NCBI RefSeq assembly: GCF_021228125.1
Contig: NZ_JAJQQS010000006.1
Span: 1-64,000, forward strand
Reading direction: 5' to 3'
Source: Streptomyces albireticuli
GTDB lineage: Bacteria; Actinomycetota; Actinomycetes; Streptomycetales; Streptomycetaceae
Length of the DNA stretch: 64,000 bases
This document shows positions 17,745 to 25,906 of the stretch, piece by piece. Each line of letters opens with the position of its first letter. Position 1 is the stretch's first letter. The notes below the pieces were generated by a model, which saw only the letters and a program-made list of their open reading frames with translations, did no database searches and was not told where the DNA came from. The translations under genes and the position numbers were made by a program.

Positions 17745-18365
17745 GTGCGTTTTCGTCTGACCCCCAGGGAGACGAGCTTCTACGACATGTTCGCCGCCTC
17801 CGCGGACAACATCGTCACGGGCTCCAAGCTCCTGATGGAACTGCTCGGAGCGGACACGTCCGCCCGAGCCGAGATCGCCGAGCGGATGCGGGCAGCGGAG
17901 CACGCGGGGGACGACGCGACGCACGCGATCTTCCACCAGCTGAACTCCTCCTTCATCACGCCGTTCGACCGCGAGGACATCTACACCCTCGCCGGCTCGC
18001 TCGACGACATCATGGACTTCATGGAGGAGGCCGTCGACCTGGTCGTGCTGTACCAGATCGAGGAGCTTCCGAAGGGCGTCGAGCAGCAGATCGAGGTCCT
18101 CGCCCGGGCCGCCGAGCTGACCGCCGAGGCCATGCCGAACCTCCGGACCATGACCAACCTCACGGAGTACTGGATCGAGGTGAACCGTCTGGAGAACCAG
18201 GCGGACCAGATCCACCGCAAGCTCCTCGCCCAGCTCTTCAACGGCAAGTACGACGCCATCGAGGTGCTGAAGCTCAAGCAGATCGTCGACGTGCTGGAGG
18301 AGGCCGCCGACGCGTTCGAGCATGTCGCGAACACGGTCGAGACCATCGCGGTCAAGGAGTCCTGA
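17745..18365 (+). CDS. DUF47/PhoU-like phosphate transport accessory protein
   Basis: 206 residues, all helical, with the two-bundle pattern of DUF47 (PhoU_div) proteins and Asp/Glu-rich metal-ligand segments such as DREDIYTLAGSLDDIMDFMEE and TEYWIEVNRLENQAD. Such proteins accompany Pit transporters and are thought to modulate low-affinity phosphate uptake. The start is GTG 17745 after GAGGA. The pit gene follows six bases downstream, so the two form an operon. Confidence 0.9.
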   Translation: MRFRLTPRETSFYDMFAASADNIVTGSKLLMELLGADTSARAEIAERMRAAEHAGDDATHAIFHQLNSSFITPFDREDIYTLAGSLDDIMDFMEEAVDLVVLYQIEELPKGVEQQIEVLARAAELTAEAMPNLRTMTNLTEYWIEVNRLENQADQIHRKLLAQLFNGKYDAIEVLKLKQIVDVLEEAADAFEHVANTVETIAVKES

Positions 18366-18371
18366 CCCCCG

Positions 18372-19370
18372 GTGGACACGTTTGCGCTTGTCGTGACCAT
18401 CGCGGTCGCGCTCGGATTCACATATACGAACGGTTTCCACGATTCCGCGAACGCCATCGCGACCTCGGTCTCCACGCGGGCGCTGACCCCGCGCGCGGCC
18501 CTCGCGATGGCGGCGGTGATGAACCTCGCGGGTGCCTTCCTCGGCAGCGGGGTCGCCAAGACCGTCAGCAAGGGCCTGATCGAGACGCCGGTGGGCGACA
18601 AGGGGATGGGCATCCTCTTCGCCGCGCTGATCGGCGCGATCGCCTGGAACATGATCACCTGGTACTTCGGCCTTCCGTCGTCCTCCTCGCACGCCCTGTT
18701 CGGCGGCATGGTGGGCGCGGCGCTCGCGGGCGGTACGACCGTCATCTGGTCGGGCGTCGTCGAGAAGGTCGTCATCCCGATGTTCCTCTCGCCGTTCGTC
18801 GGCCTGATCATCGGCTATCTGGTGATGGTCGTGATCATGTGGATGTTCCGGAAGGCCAACCCGCACAAGGCGAAGCGCGGCTTCCGGATCGCCCAGACCG
18901 TCTCCGCGGCGGGCATGGCGCTCGGCCACGGTCTCCAGGACGCGCAGAAGACCATGGGCATCGTGGTGATGGCCCTGGTCATCGGTGATGTCCAGTCCAT
19001 GGACGACGCGATCCCGCTGTGGGTCAAGCTCTCCTGCGCGATCACTCTGTCGCTCGGTACGTACGCGGGTGGCTGGCGGATCATGCGGACGCTCGGCCGC
19101 CGGATCATCGAGCTGGACCCGCCGCAGGGCTTCGCGGCCGAGACGACCGCCGCCTCGGTGATGTACACGGCGTCGTTCATGTTCCACGCGCCGATCTCCA
19201 CCACGCATGTCATCACGTCCGCGATCATGGGCGTGGGCTCGACCAAGGGGTCGCGCGCGGTCCGCTGGGGCGTCGCCAAGAACATCGTGATGGGCTGGTT
19301 CATCACCATGCCGGCCGCGGCCGTCGTCGCCGCGTTCAGCTATTGGATCGTGAACCTCGCGTTCGGATAG
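18372..19370 (+). CDS. pit: Inorganic phosphate transporter, Pit family
   Basis: 332 residues with about nine to ten membrane helices and the duplicated PiT signature: GFHDSANAIATSVSTRALTP near residue 20 and GAPISTTHVITSAIMGVG-like HAPISTTHVITSAIMG near 270. It imports phosphate with protons as a low-affinity system. It starts at GTG 18372, six bases after the DUF47 stop, and is co-transcribed with it. It faces the high-affinity pst operon across a shared terminator. Confidence 0.93.
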   Translation: MDTFALVVTIAVALGFTYTNGFHDSANAIATSVSTRALTPRAALAMAAVMNLAGAFLGSGVAKTVSKGLIETPVGDKGMGILFAALIGAIAWNMITWYFGLPSSSSHALFGGMVGAALAGGTTVIWSGVVEKVVIPMFLSPFVGLIIGYLVMVVIMWMFRKANPHKAKRGFRIAQTVSAAGMALGHGLQDAQKTMGIVVMALVIGDVQSMDDAIPLWVKLSCAITLSLGTYAGGWRIMRTLGRRIIELDPPQGFAAETTAASVMYTASFMFHAPISTTHVITSAIMGVGSTKGSRAVRWGVAKNIVMGWFITMPAAAVVAAFSYWIVNLAFG

Positions 19371-19413
19371 CCGGCACGGCGGTACGGAAACACGACGGTA
19401 CGGAAAAGCGGAC

Positions 19414-19448
19414 GGGCCCGCCCCCTGGTAGTCACCGGGGGCGGGCCC
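19414..19448. terminator. Bidirectional terminator between pit and pstB
   Basis: A perfect 12-base inverted repeat (19414-19425 with 19437-19448) has an 11-base loop. It lies between the convergent pit and pstB stops and can end both transcripts. Confidence 0.8.
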
Positions 19449-19501
19449 TTCGCCTTGCGGCGGCACCGCCATGCAGCGCCGCAAGGCGGCTCTCGGCGGG
19501 C

Positions 19502-20281
19502 TCAGCCGAAGCGGCCCGAGATGTAGTCCTCCGTGGCCTGCACCGAGGGGTTGGAGAAGATCCGCTCCGTGTCGTCGATCTCGATCAGCTTGCCCGGCCG
19601 GCCGACGCCCGCGAGGTTGAAGAAGGCCGTGCGGTCCGACACGCGCGCGGCCTGCTGCATGTTGTGCGTGACGATCACGATGGTGAAGCGCTCCTTGAGC
19701 TCGCCGATCAGGTCCTCGATGGCGAGGGTGGAGATCGGGTCGAGCGCCGAGCAGGGCTCGTCCATCAGCAGGACCTGGGGCTCCACGGCGATCGCCCGCG
19801 CGATGCACAGGCGCTGCTGCTGACCGCCGGAGAGGCCCGCTCCCGGCTTGTTCAGCCGGTCCTTGACCTCCTTCCAGAGGTTGGCACCCTGGAGGGAGCG
19901 CTCCACGATCGCGTCCATGTCGGACTTGCGGACGCGGTCGCCGTTGAGCCGGATGCCTGCGGCCACGTTCTCGTAGATGGACATGGTCGGGAAGGGGTTC
20001 GGGCGCTGGAAGACCATGCCGACCGTGCGGCGCACGGAGACCGGGTCGACGCCGGGACCGTAGAGGTTCTCGTCGTCCAGCATCACCTTGCCCTCGACGC
20101 GGCCACCGGGGGTGACCTCGTGCATCCGGTTCAGGGTGCGCAGGAAGGTGGACTTTCCGCAGCCGGACGGGCCGATGAAGGCGGTCACGGAGCGGGGCTC
20201 GACGGTCATCGAGATGTCGTCGATGGCCTTGTGGGCGCCGTAGAACGCGGAGAGGCCGCTGACGTCGATTCGCTTGGCCAT
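19502..20281 (-). CDS. pstB: Phosphate ABC transporter ATP-binding protein PstB
   Basis: 259 residues. Walker [10 protein letters not shown], signature [14 protein letters not shown], Walker [13 protein letters not shown] and the H-loop VTHNMQQA are all present. [20 protein letters not shown] and [12 protein letters not shown] are typical PstB segments. ATG 20281 gives the family length (258-259); an earlier in-frame codon would add three residues. It powers high-affinity phosphate import by PstSCA. It is the last gene of the minus-strand operon, separated from pstA by a 134-base gap with a strong hairpin. Confidence 0.96.
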   Translation of the reverse strand: MAKRIDVSGLSAFYGAHKAIDDISMTVEPRSVTAFIGPSGCGKSTFLRTLNRMHEVTPGGRVEGKVMLDDENLYGPGVDPVSVRRTVGMVFQRPNPFPTMSIYENVAAGIRLNGDRVRKSDMDAIVERSLQGANLWKEVKDRLNKPGAGLSGGQQQRLCIARAIAVEPQVLLMDEPCSALDPISTLAIEDLIGELKERFTIVIVTHNMQQAARVSDRTAFFNLAGVGRPGKLIEIDDTERIFSNPSVQATEDYISGRFG

Positions 20282-20361
20282 GGGGATCACTTCTGCTTTC
20301 TGCTATCGCTGTCAGCGATGGGTCTGCGTCGAATGGTCGGACTTGGATTCGCTTCCGCTAC

Positions 20362-20404
20362 GGCCGGGGGTCGCCCCCTCGTTCCTCGGGGGCGACCCCC
20401 GGCC
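20362..20404 (-). other. 17-bp perfect hairpin inside the pst operon
   Basis: Arms 20362-20378 and 20388-20404 are perfectly complementary, with a nine-base loop and no T-run. The hairpin lies between pstA and pstB. It could attenuate transcription or protect the 3' end of the pstSCA message, giving different PstB levels. Confidence 0.75.
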
Positions 20405-20415
20405 TCCGCTGCAGC

Positions 20416-21501
20416 TCACCTACGTCCTCCCTTCGGGGCCTTCCAGCGGGCGATGCCGCGGGCCACCAGGTTGAGGATCATGACGAAGGCGATCAGGACG
20501 AGGGCCGCCGCCCAGGCGCGGTCGTAGCTCGCCTCGTTGCCGGCCGCCCACTGCTCGTAGATGTAGTACGGCAGCGAGGACTGGGCTCCGTCGAAGGGGT
20601 TGTTGTTGATCAGCTGGGAGCCGAAGACCAGCAGCACGATCGGGGCGGACTCACCGGCGATGCGGGCGACCGCGAGCATCACACCGGTGGCGATGCCGCC
20701 GATGGCGGTGGGCAGGACGACCTTGAGGATCGTGCGCCACTTGGGGACGCCCAGGGCCAGCGAGGCCTCGCGCAGCTCGTTCGGTACGAGCTTGAGCATC
20801 TCCTCGGTGGAGCGGACGACGACGGGCATCATCAGGATCGCGAGGGCCATCGACCCGGCGAAGCCGGAGTAGCCGAAGTCCAGCATCAGGATCCAGAAGC
20901 TGAGGATGAACAGACCGGCGACGATCGACGGGATGCCCGTCATGACGTCGACGAAGAAGGTGACCGCCTTGGCGAGCCGGCCGCGGCCGTACTCCACCAG
21001 GTAGACGGCGGTGAGCAGGCCGATCGGGGCCGCGATGGCGGTGGCGATGCCGACCTGCTCCAGGGTGCCGATGATCGCGTGGTAGACACCGCCGCCGGGC
21101 TGGATGGTCAGCACGCCGGCCATGGAGTGCGTAAGGAAGTTCCCGTCGAGCACCTTGCTGCCGCGCGAGATCGTCTCCCAGCCGAGGGAGACCAGCGGGA
21201 TCACGGCGAGCACGAAGCAGACCCAGACCAGGCTGGTGGCCAGCCGGTCCTTGGCCTGGCGGCGGCCCTCGACACGGGCCGCGAGGGCGTACATCCCGGC
21301 GACGAAGAGGAGGACGGCGATCAGGCCCCACTGGATGCGGCTGTTCAGCCCGGCGCCCAGGCCGATGCCCGTGCCCAGGGCCACCGAGGCGGCGGCGAGG
21401 GCGGCCGGGGTCCAGCGGGGGAGGCGCGGCTGGCGCAGGGGGCGCGAGGCGCGCGGGACGTCGTCGGCGACCAGCGGCTCGTTCATGGTCACTCCGCTCA
21501 T
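20416..21501 (-). CDS. pstA: Phosphate ABC transporter permease PstA
   Basis: 361 residues. Extra N-terminal helices (about 30-75) are followed by the six-helix binding-protein-dependent permease core with the EAA-like loop ELREASLALGVPKWRTILKVVLP. ATG 21501 overlaps the pstC stop as ATGA, with AAGGAG nine bases upstream, so translation is coupled. The N-terminus is about 60 residues longer than in E. coli PstA, which is usual in actinomycetes. Confidence 0.95.
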   Translation of the reverse strand: MSGVTMNEPLVADDVPRASRPLRQPRLPRWTPAALAAASVALGTGIGLGAGLNSRIQWGLIAVLLFVAGMYALAARVEGRRQAKDRLATSLVWVCFVLAVIPLVSLGWETISRGSKVLDGNFLTHSMAGVLTIQPGGGVYHAIIGTLEQVGIATAIAAPIGLLTAVYLVEYGRGRLAKAVTFFVDVMTGIPSIVAGLFILSFWILMLDFGYSGFAGSMALAILMMPVVVRSTEEMLKLVPNELREASLALGVPKWRTILKVVLPTAIGGIATGVMLAVARIAGESAPIVLLVFGSQLINNNPFDGAQSSLPYYIYEQWAAGNEASYDRAWAAALVLIAFVMILNLVARGIARWKAPKGGRR

Positions 21502-22490
21502 GCCGTGTACTCCTTGCGGCGCGCGATGATCAGGCGGGCGGCGCCGTTGACCAGCAGGGTGAGGACGAAGAGCACCAGACCGGAGGCGATCAGGGCGTCC
21601 TTGCCGATCTCACCGGACTCCTTGAAGCTGCTCGCGATGTTCTGAGCAAACGTTCCGCCGCCGGGGTCCAGCAGGCTCTTGCCGATCTCGAAGCCCGGGG
21701 AGAGGACGGTCGCGACGGCCATGGTCTCGCCGAGCGCGCGGCCGAGGCCCAGCATCGAGGCGCTGATGACACCGGAACGGCCGAACGGCAGGACGGCCAT
21801 CCGGATGACTTCCCAGCGGGTCGCGCCGAGGGCGAGCGCGGCCTCCTCGTTCATCTTCGGGGTCTGGAGGAAGACCTCGCGGCTGACGCTGGTGACGATC
21901 GGCAGGATCATGATCGCCAGCAGGATGCCGATGGTGAAGAGGGAGCGGGCGGCGCCGTCGTGGTACGCGAGGATCCCGGTCCAGCCGAGGTAGTCGTCGA
22001 ACCAGCTGTAGAGGCCGCCGAGGTGCGGCACCAGGAAAAGGGCGCCCCAGAGGCCGTAGACGATGGACGGCACGGCGGCGAGCAGGTCGATCACGTAGGA
22101 CAGCGGGGCGGCCAGCCGGCGCGGCGCGTAGTGCGAGATGAAGAGCGCGATGCCGATGGCGACCGGCACCGCGATGAGCATCGCGATGACCGAGCTGACC
22201 ACGGTGCCGAAGGCCAGGACGGCGATGCCGAAGACCGGCGGGGTGCCGTTGGCGGTCCACTCGAAGGTGGTGAAGAAGTTTCCTTCGTTCTTCGAGAGGG
22301 CGCTGGTGGCCCGGACGGTGAGGAAGACCGCGATCGCGGCCATGATCACCAGGAGCAGGATGCCGGAGCCCCGGGAGAAGGCGAGGAAGACGCGGTCACC
22401 CGGGCGGGTGGCCGACTTCGTCCGGGCCTCGGTGGCGGGCCCGCCGGCCGGTGGCGGTGGTGAGTCTGCGGTGGCTGAGGATATTTCCAT
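21498..22490 (-). CDS. pstC: Phosphate ABC transporter permease PstC
   Basis: 330 residues. A polar N-terminus (about 35) and a first helix (about 42-62) precede the permease core with the EAA loop MNEEAALALGATRWEVIRMAVLP and GRALGETMAVATVL. ATG 22490 follows GGAGAAACCC; earlier in-frame codons add an unlikely Arg/Pro-rich stretch. It forms the membrane channel with PstA. About 108 bases separate it from pstS. Confidence 0.95.
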   Translation of the reverse strand: MEISSATADSPPPPAGGPATEARTKSATRPGDRVFLAFSRGSGILLLVIMAAIAVFLTVRATSALSKNEGNFFTTFEWTANGTPPVFGIAVLAFGTVVSSVIAMLIAVPVAIGIALFISHYAPRRLAAPLSYVIDLLAAVPSIVYGLWGALFLVPHLGGLYSWFDDYLGWTGILAYHDGAARSLFTIGILLAIMILPIVTSVSREVFLQTPKMNEEAALALGATRWEVIRMAVLPFGRSGVISASMLGLGRALGETMAVATVLSPGFEIGKSLLDPGGGTFAQNIASSFKESGEIGKDALIASGLVLFVLTLLVNGAARLIIARRKEYTA

Positions 22491-22598
22491 GGGTTTCTCC
22501 GGTCTGCGGGGCCGGCTCGCGGGTGAGCGCGGCCCCTGGCGCGGCGGTGCACCGGACGGTGCGGCCGGGACCCGGTCCGGGGCCCGGCCGCACACGGG

Positions 22599-23729
22599 TC
22601 AGGCGAGGCTCGCGACGGCCTCGCGGACCTTCGTCGCGATCTCGGCGGGCAGCGGGGCGTAGCCGAGGTCCTTGAGGACGGACTGGCCGTCCTCGCTCGC
22701 GATGTAGGTCAGGAAGGACTTGGTGGCGGGCAGGGTCTCGGCCTTGTTGCCCTTGTCGCCGACGACCTCGTACGTCACCAGGGTGATCGGGTAGGCGCCC
22801 TCGGCCTTGGTGGCGTAGTTGAGCTTGAGCGCGAGGTCCTTGCCGGTGCCGGTGATCTTGGCCTCGGCGATCGCCTTGGAGGCGTTGTCCGAGGTGGCCT
22901 CGACCGGGGCGCTGGCGCCAGTGTTCAGCTTGACCGTGTCGATCTTGTTGGCGGTGGCGTAGGAGAGCTCGAAGTAGGAGATGGCCCCGTCGGTCTGCTT
23001 GACCTGCGAGGACACACCGGCCGAGCCGTCGGCGGACTGGCCGCCCTTGGGCTTCCAGGCCTTGGCGGGCTCATAGGGCCAGGACTTGTCGGCGGTGGCC
23101 TTGAGGTACTTGGTGAAGTTGTCCGTGGTGCCCGACTCGTCGGAGCGGTGGAACGCCTGGATCTTGAGGTCCGGGAGCTTGGCGTCCTTGTTGAGCTTGG
23201 CGATCGCCGGGTCGTTCCACTTCTCGATCTTGTTGTCGAAGATCTTGGCGAGCGTGTCCGCGTCCAGGACCAGGTCCTTCACGCCGGGGATCTTGTAACC
23301 CACGGCGATGGGGCCGCCGACCAGCGGGAGGTTGATGCCCTGGCCGCCCTTGACGACCTCCTTGGACTTGGTGACCTCCTCCGGCTTGAGCGCGGAGTCG
23401 GAGCCGGCGAAGGCGGTCTTGCCCTGGAGGAACTCCTGGATGCCCGCGCCCGAACCGGTGGGCTTGTAGTTGATCTGGATGTCCTTGCAGGCCGCCATGA
23501 AGTTCTTGACCCACAGGTCCATGGCGTTCTTCTGCGCGGACGAGCCCGAGGCCAGCAGCTGGCCCTTGCCCTCGCACTTGATGTTGCCGGCGGCCTTGGT
23601 GGAGCCACCGCCGGTGGAGCCGCCGCCGCTGTTGTCGTCCGAGCCGCACGCCGTGAGGACCAGGGCGCCGGAGACGGCGATGGCGCCGAAGGCGACGGCG
23701 CGGAGCCGGTTCTTGCGCTGAAGCTTCAC
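22599..23729 (-). CDS. pstS: Phosphate-binding lipoprotein PstS
   Basis: 376 residues from GTG 23729, with AGGAA nine bases upstream. The lipoprotein signal ends in LTAC, followed by a Gly/Ser linker and the PstS domain: GSSAQKNAM, GSGAGIQEF, FAGSDSAL and SDESGTTDNFTKYL make the phosphate pocket. It captures phosphate at the outer membrane face for PstCA. A much longer open frame upstream is only a GC-rich read-through of the divergent gene. The PHO box about 160 bases upstream indicates PhoRP control. Confidence 0.96.
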   Translation of the reverse strand: MKLQRKNRLRAVAFGAIAVSGALVLTACGSDDNSGGGSTGGGSTKAAGNIKCEGKGQLLASGSSAQKNAMDLWVKNFMAACKDIQINYKPTGSGAGIQEFLQGKTAFAGSDSALKPEEVTKSKEVVKGGQGINLPLVGGPIAVGYKIPGVKDLVLDADTLAKIFDNKIEKWNDPAIAKLNKDAKLPDLKIQAFHRSDESGTTDNFTKYLKATADKSWPYEPAKAWKPKGGQSADGSAGVSSQVKQTDGAISYFELSYATANKIDTVKLNTGASAPVEATSDNASKAIAEAKITGTGKDLALKLNYATKAEGAYPITLVTYEVVGDKGNKAETLPATKSFLTYIASEDGQSVLKDLGYAPLPAEIATKVREAVASLA

Positions 23730-23868
23730 TTTCGGGTGTTCCTTCCGGGAGCCGCCGCTGGGGCGGCGTGCGAGAGGTGGGTGGTGCTCATGTTGCTCTG
23801 GTCGTGCCACGAGGGTGAGGGCCGTTCGGACGGTGGGGCTCACACCCTCTACGGCTGAAATTAGGCAG

Positions 23869-23912
23869 AACAGGTGAAGCGGTCGAAGGGTGAGAGTGAA
23901 CGGAGGGTGAAC
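23869..23912 (-). promoter_or_regulatory. PHO box of pstS
   Basis: On the minus strand, 11-base direct repeat units run from 23912: GTTCACCCTCC, GTTCACTCTCA, a poor unit, then CTTCACCTGTT. GTTCACC-type 11-mers are the Streptomyces PhoP binding unit. A TAATTT sequence follows at a plausible -10 distance. The divergent NlpC/P60 gene shares this region. Confidence 0.85.
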
Positions 23913-23996
23913 CTCACCCGTCAGGGTGGTAGCCCGGCAGAAAGGCCGATTTCCCCGTCGAGTGTGACGCAGATCTCTGTCGGTTTGCGGGTGGTC

Positions 23997-25112
23997 ATGG
24001 CAGCATCCGAGTCTCGCGTGACGGTATGTCAGACGTGGGGGCGGACGCCGCGGAGGTGGCCTGTGAGGCGGAACGGCAGGGGTACGGGCGGATACGCGAT
24101 AGCGCTGACCGCGTTGGTCTGGGCGGTCGCCGTGCCGGGCGTGGCGTTCGCGGACCCGAAGCCGCCGTCGCGAAGTCTGGAGGACGTGCACAAGGAGGTG
24201 GAGGGTCTCTACCGGCAGGCGGAGGCGGCCACCGACGCGTACAACGCGGCGGACGAGGCGACCCGCCGCCAGGAGAAGTCGATCGTGGAGATCGCGAAGA
24301 ACGCCGCCGCCGCGCAGGAGCGGATGAACCGGCTCCGTAACCAGGCCGGCTCGCTGGCCCGCGCGCAGTACCGCGACGGCTCCATGCCGCCCCAGGTGCG
24401 GCTCTTCCTCTCGGCTTCCCCGCAGACCTTCCTGGAGGGCCTCGCGCTCACCCATAAAGGGGAGGCCGCCACACGCGGTCTGATCGCCGAGGCCGCCGCC
24501 ACCCAGAAGGACCTCGACGGCTACGCGAAGGCCGCGAGCAAGCGCTGGCGCACGCTCGACGACGAGCGGAAGCGCAAGGAGAGCGCCAAGCGGGAGATCG
24601 AGTCCAAGCTGTCGGCCGCCAGGGCGCTGGAGTCGCGGCTGGAGGAGAAGGAGAAGGAGAGGCTGCGGCAGCTGGAGGAGGACCGGGCCCGGCAGCAGCA
24701 GAAGCAGTGGCTCTCCTCCGACGCGGTGAAGGGCGTCACCCTCAAGGACGCCGGCTCGGCGACGGGTGACGGCAAGCGGGCCGTCGCCTTCGCGACCGCC
24801 CAGATAGGCAAGAACTACGTGTGGGGCGCCGAGGGCCCGGACACCTTCGACTGCTCGGGCCTGACCCTGAAGGCCTGGGCCGCGGCCGGCCGGCCCATAC
24901 CGCGCACCTCGCAGGAGCAGTGGCGGCAGCTGCCCAAGGTTGACGTGAAGGACATGCGCCCGGGCGATCTGATCATCTACTTCGCGGACGCGAGCCATGT
25001 GGGGATGTACGTGGGGGACGGCACGATGGTGCACGCGCCGCGGCCCGGCCGGCAGGTGACGACGGCGGGGGCGGGGTCGATGCCGGTGCTCGGGGTGGTG
25101 CGGCCGGGGTAG
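23997..25112 (+). CDS. Secreted NlpC/P60 endopeptidase with coiled coil
   Basis: 371 residues. A basic N-terminus and signal peptide end in AFADP (about residue 52). A long coiled coil (about 60-230, many Glu/Arg/Lys heptads) follows, then a C-terminal NlpC/P60 domain with Cys in FDCSGLTLKAWAAAG and His in ASHVGMYVGDG. This RipA/SwlA-type layout cleaves peptide stems in peptidoglycan outside the cell; the coiled coil normally regulates or localises the peptidase. ATG 23997 is used, though no strong ribosome site precedes it. It is divergent from pstS across the PHO box, so phosphate control of wall remodelling is possible. Confidence 0.88.
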   Translation: MAASESRVTVCQTWGRTPRRWPVRRNGRGTGGYAIALTALVWAVAVPGVAFADPKPPSRSLEDVHKEVEGLYRQAEAATDAYNAADEATRRQEKSIVEIAKNAAAAQERMNRLRNQAGSLARAQYRDGSMPPQVRLFLSASPQTFLEGLALTHKGEAATRGLIAEAAATQKDLDGYAKAASKRWRTLDDERKRKESAKREIESKLSAARALESRLEEKEKERLRQLEEDRARQQQKQWLSSDAVKGVTLKDAGSATGDGKRAVAFATAQIGKNYVWGAEGPDTFDCSGLTLKAWAAAGRPIPRTSQEQWRQLPKVDVKDMRPGDLIIYFADASHVGMYVGDGTMVHAPRPGRQVTTAGAGSMPVLGVVRPG

Positions 25113-25135
25113 TGCCCTGCGGGCGGCTCCCTCCC

Positions 25136-25206
25136 CACACCTTCCCGTACGCCCCCGGGCCCCCGTTCCGCGCTGACGCGCGGGGGCCTCAATCGCCGGG
25201 CGGGCT
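25136..25206 (+). repeat. Dispersed intergenic hairpin repeat, copy 2 (diverged)
   Basis: Retains CTTCCCGTACG, GCCCCCGGGCCCCCGTTCCG, CGCTGACGCGCGGGGGCCTC and the tail CGCCGGGCGGGCTGA. It is shorter than the other copies and lies between the NlpC/P60 gene and the macro-domain gene, whose stop is at 25212. Confidence 0.65.
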
Positions 25207-25211
25207 GAGGA

Positions 25212-25739
25212 TCAGCCCGTCGGCAGCGCCGCCTCGAAGGCGTCGTACGCCGCCGCGTCGAAGAGGACGAAGCGCACCTCCGTGACGCCCGAGCCCGTCT
25301 CCTCCGCCGCCTCCGTGACCGCCCGGATCGCGATCCGCGCCGCGTCCGCCATCGGCCAGCGGTAGACGCCCGTGGAGATCGCCGGGAACGCGACCGTGCG
25401 CGCGCCCAGCTCGTCCGCGACCCGCAGCGACTCCCGGTAGCAGGACGCGAGGGTCGCGGAGCGGTCCTCGTCGGGCGAGAAGACCGGGCCCACCGTGTGG
25501 ATCACCCAGTCGGCGGGCAGCCGGCCCGCGGTCGTGGCGACGGCCCGGCCGGCCGCCAGACCGCGCCCGTAGTGGCCGGCCCGCAGGTCGCGGCAGGCGG
25601 CCAGGATCTCGGGGCCGCCCCGCCGGTGGATCGCCCCGTCGACACCGCCGCCGCCCAGCAGGGAGCTGTTCGCCGCGTTCACTACGGCGTCGACGGCCTG
25701 CTCTGTGATGTCGCCCCGGACGAGCGTGATGTATGTCAT
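25212..25739 (-). CDS. Macro domain protein, O-acetyl-ADP-ribose deacetylase type
   Basis: 175 residues forming a single macro domain. Typical motifs are visible: VRGDITEQAVDAVVNAANS, GGGGVDGAIHRRGG and AFPAISTGVYRWP. YmdB-like members hydrolyse O-acetyl-ADP-ribose or remove ADP-ribose from targets in the cytoplasm. ATG 25739 follows GGGGAG. Neighbouring genes point in other directions, so it appears monocistronic. Confidence 0.92.
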   Translation of the reverse strand: MTYITLVRGDITEQAVDAVVNAANSSLLGGGGVDGAIHRRGGPEILAACRDLRAGHYGRGLAAGRAVATTAGRLPADWVIHTVGPVFSPDEDRSATLASCYRESLRVADELGARTVAFPAISTGVYRWPMADAARIAIRAVTEAAEETGSGVTEVRFVLFDAAAYDAFEAALPTG

Positions 25740-25906
25740 CGAGTGATTCTCCCCGACCACCACAAATGCATTTCCCGCTAGGGCATATGACAGCGGCGAG
25801 TGGCTTCGTTCCATTCCGTTCGACCGTGCCTGCCGCTATGGTCGCGTTCGGTACCCGCCGGTCGGCGGGTCCGCACTCCCGGGGGGAACGGAAGGAAACC
25901 ACCACC

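Noticed and set aside
17073..19808. 911-residue minus-strand frame covering csoR, DUF47 and pit
   Set aside because: Only the csoR end has real protein features; the rest is His/Arg/Asp-rich antisense of pit and the DUF47 gene.
22599..25034. 811-residue minus-strand frame running from pstS through the divergent gene
   Set aside because: Upstream of GTG 23729 it is Arg/Leu/Pro-rich shadow of the NlpC/P60 gene and crosses the PHO box.
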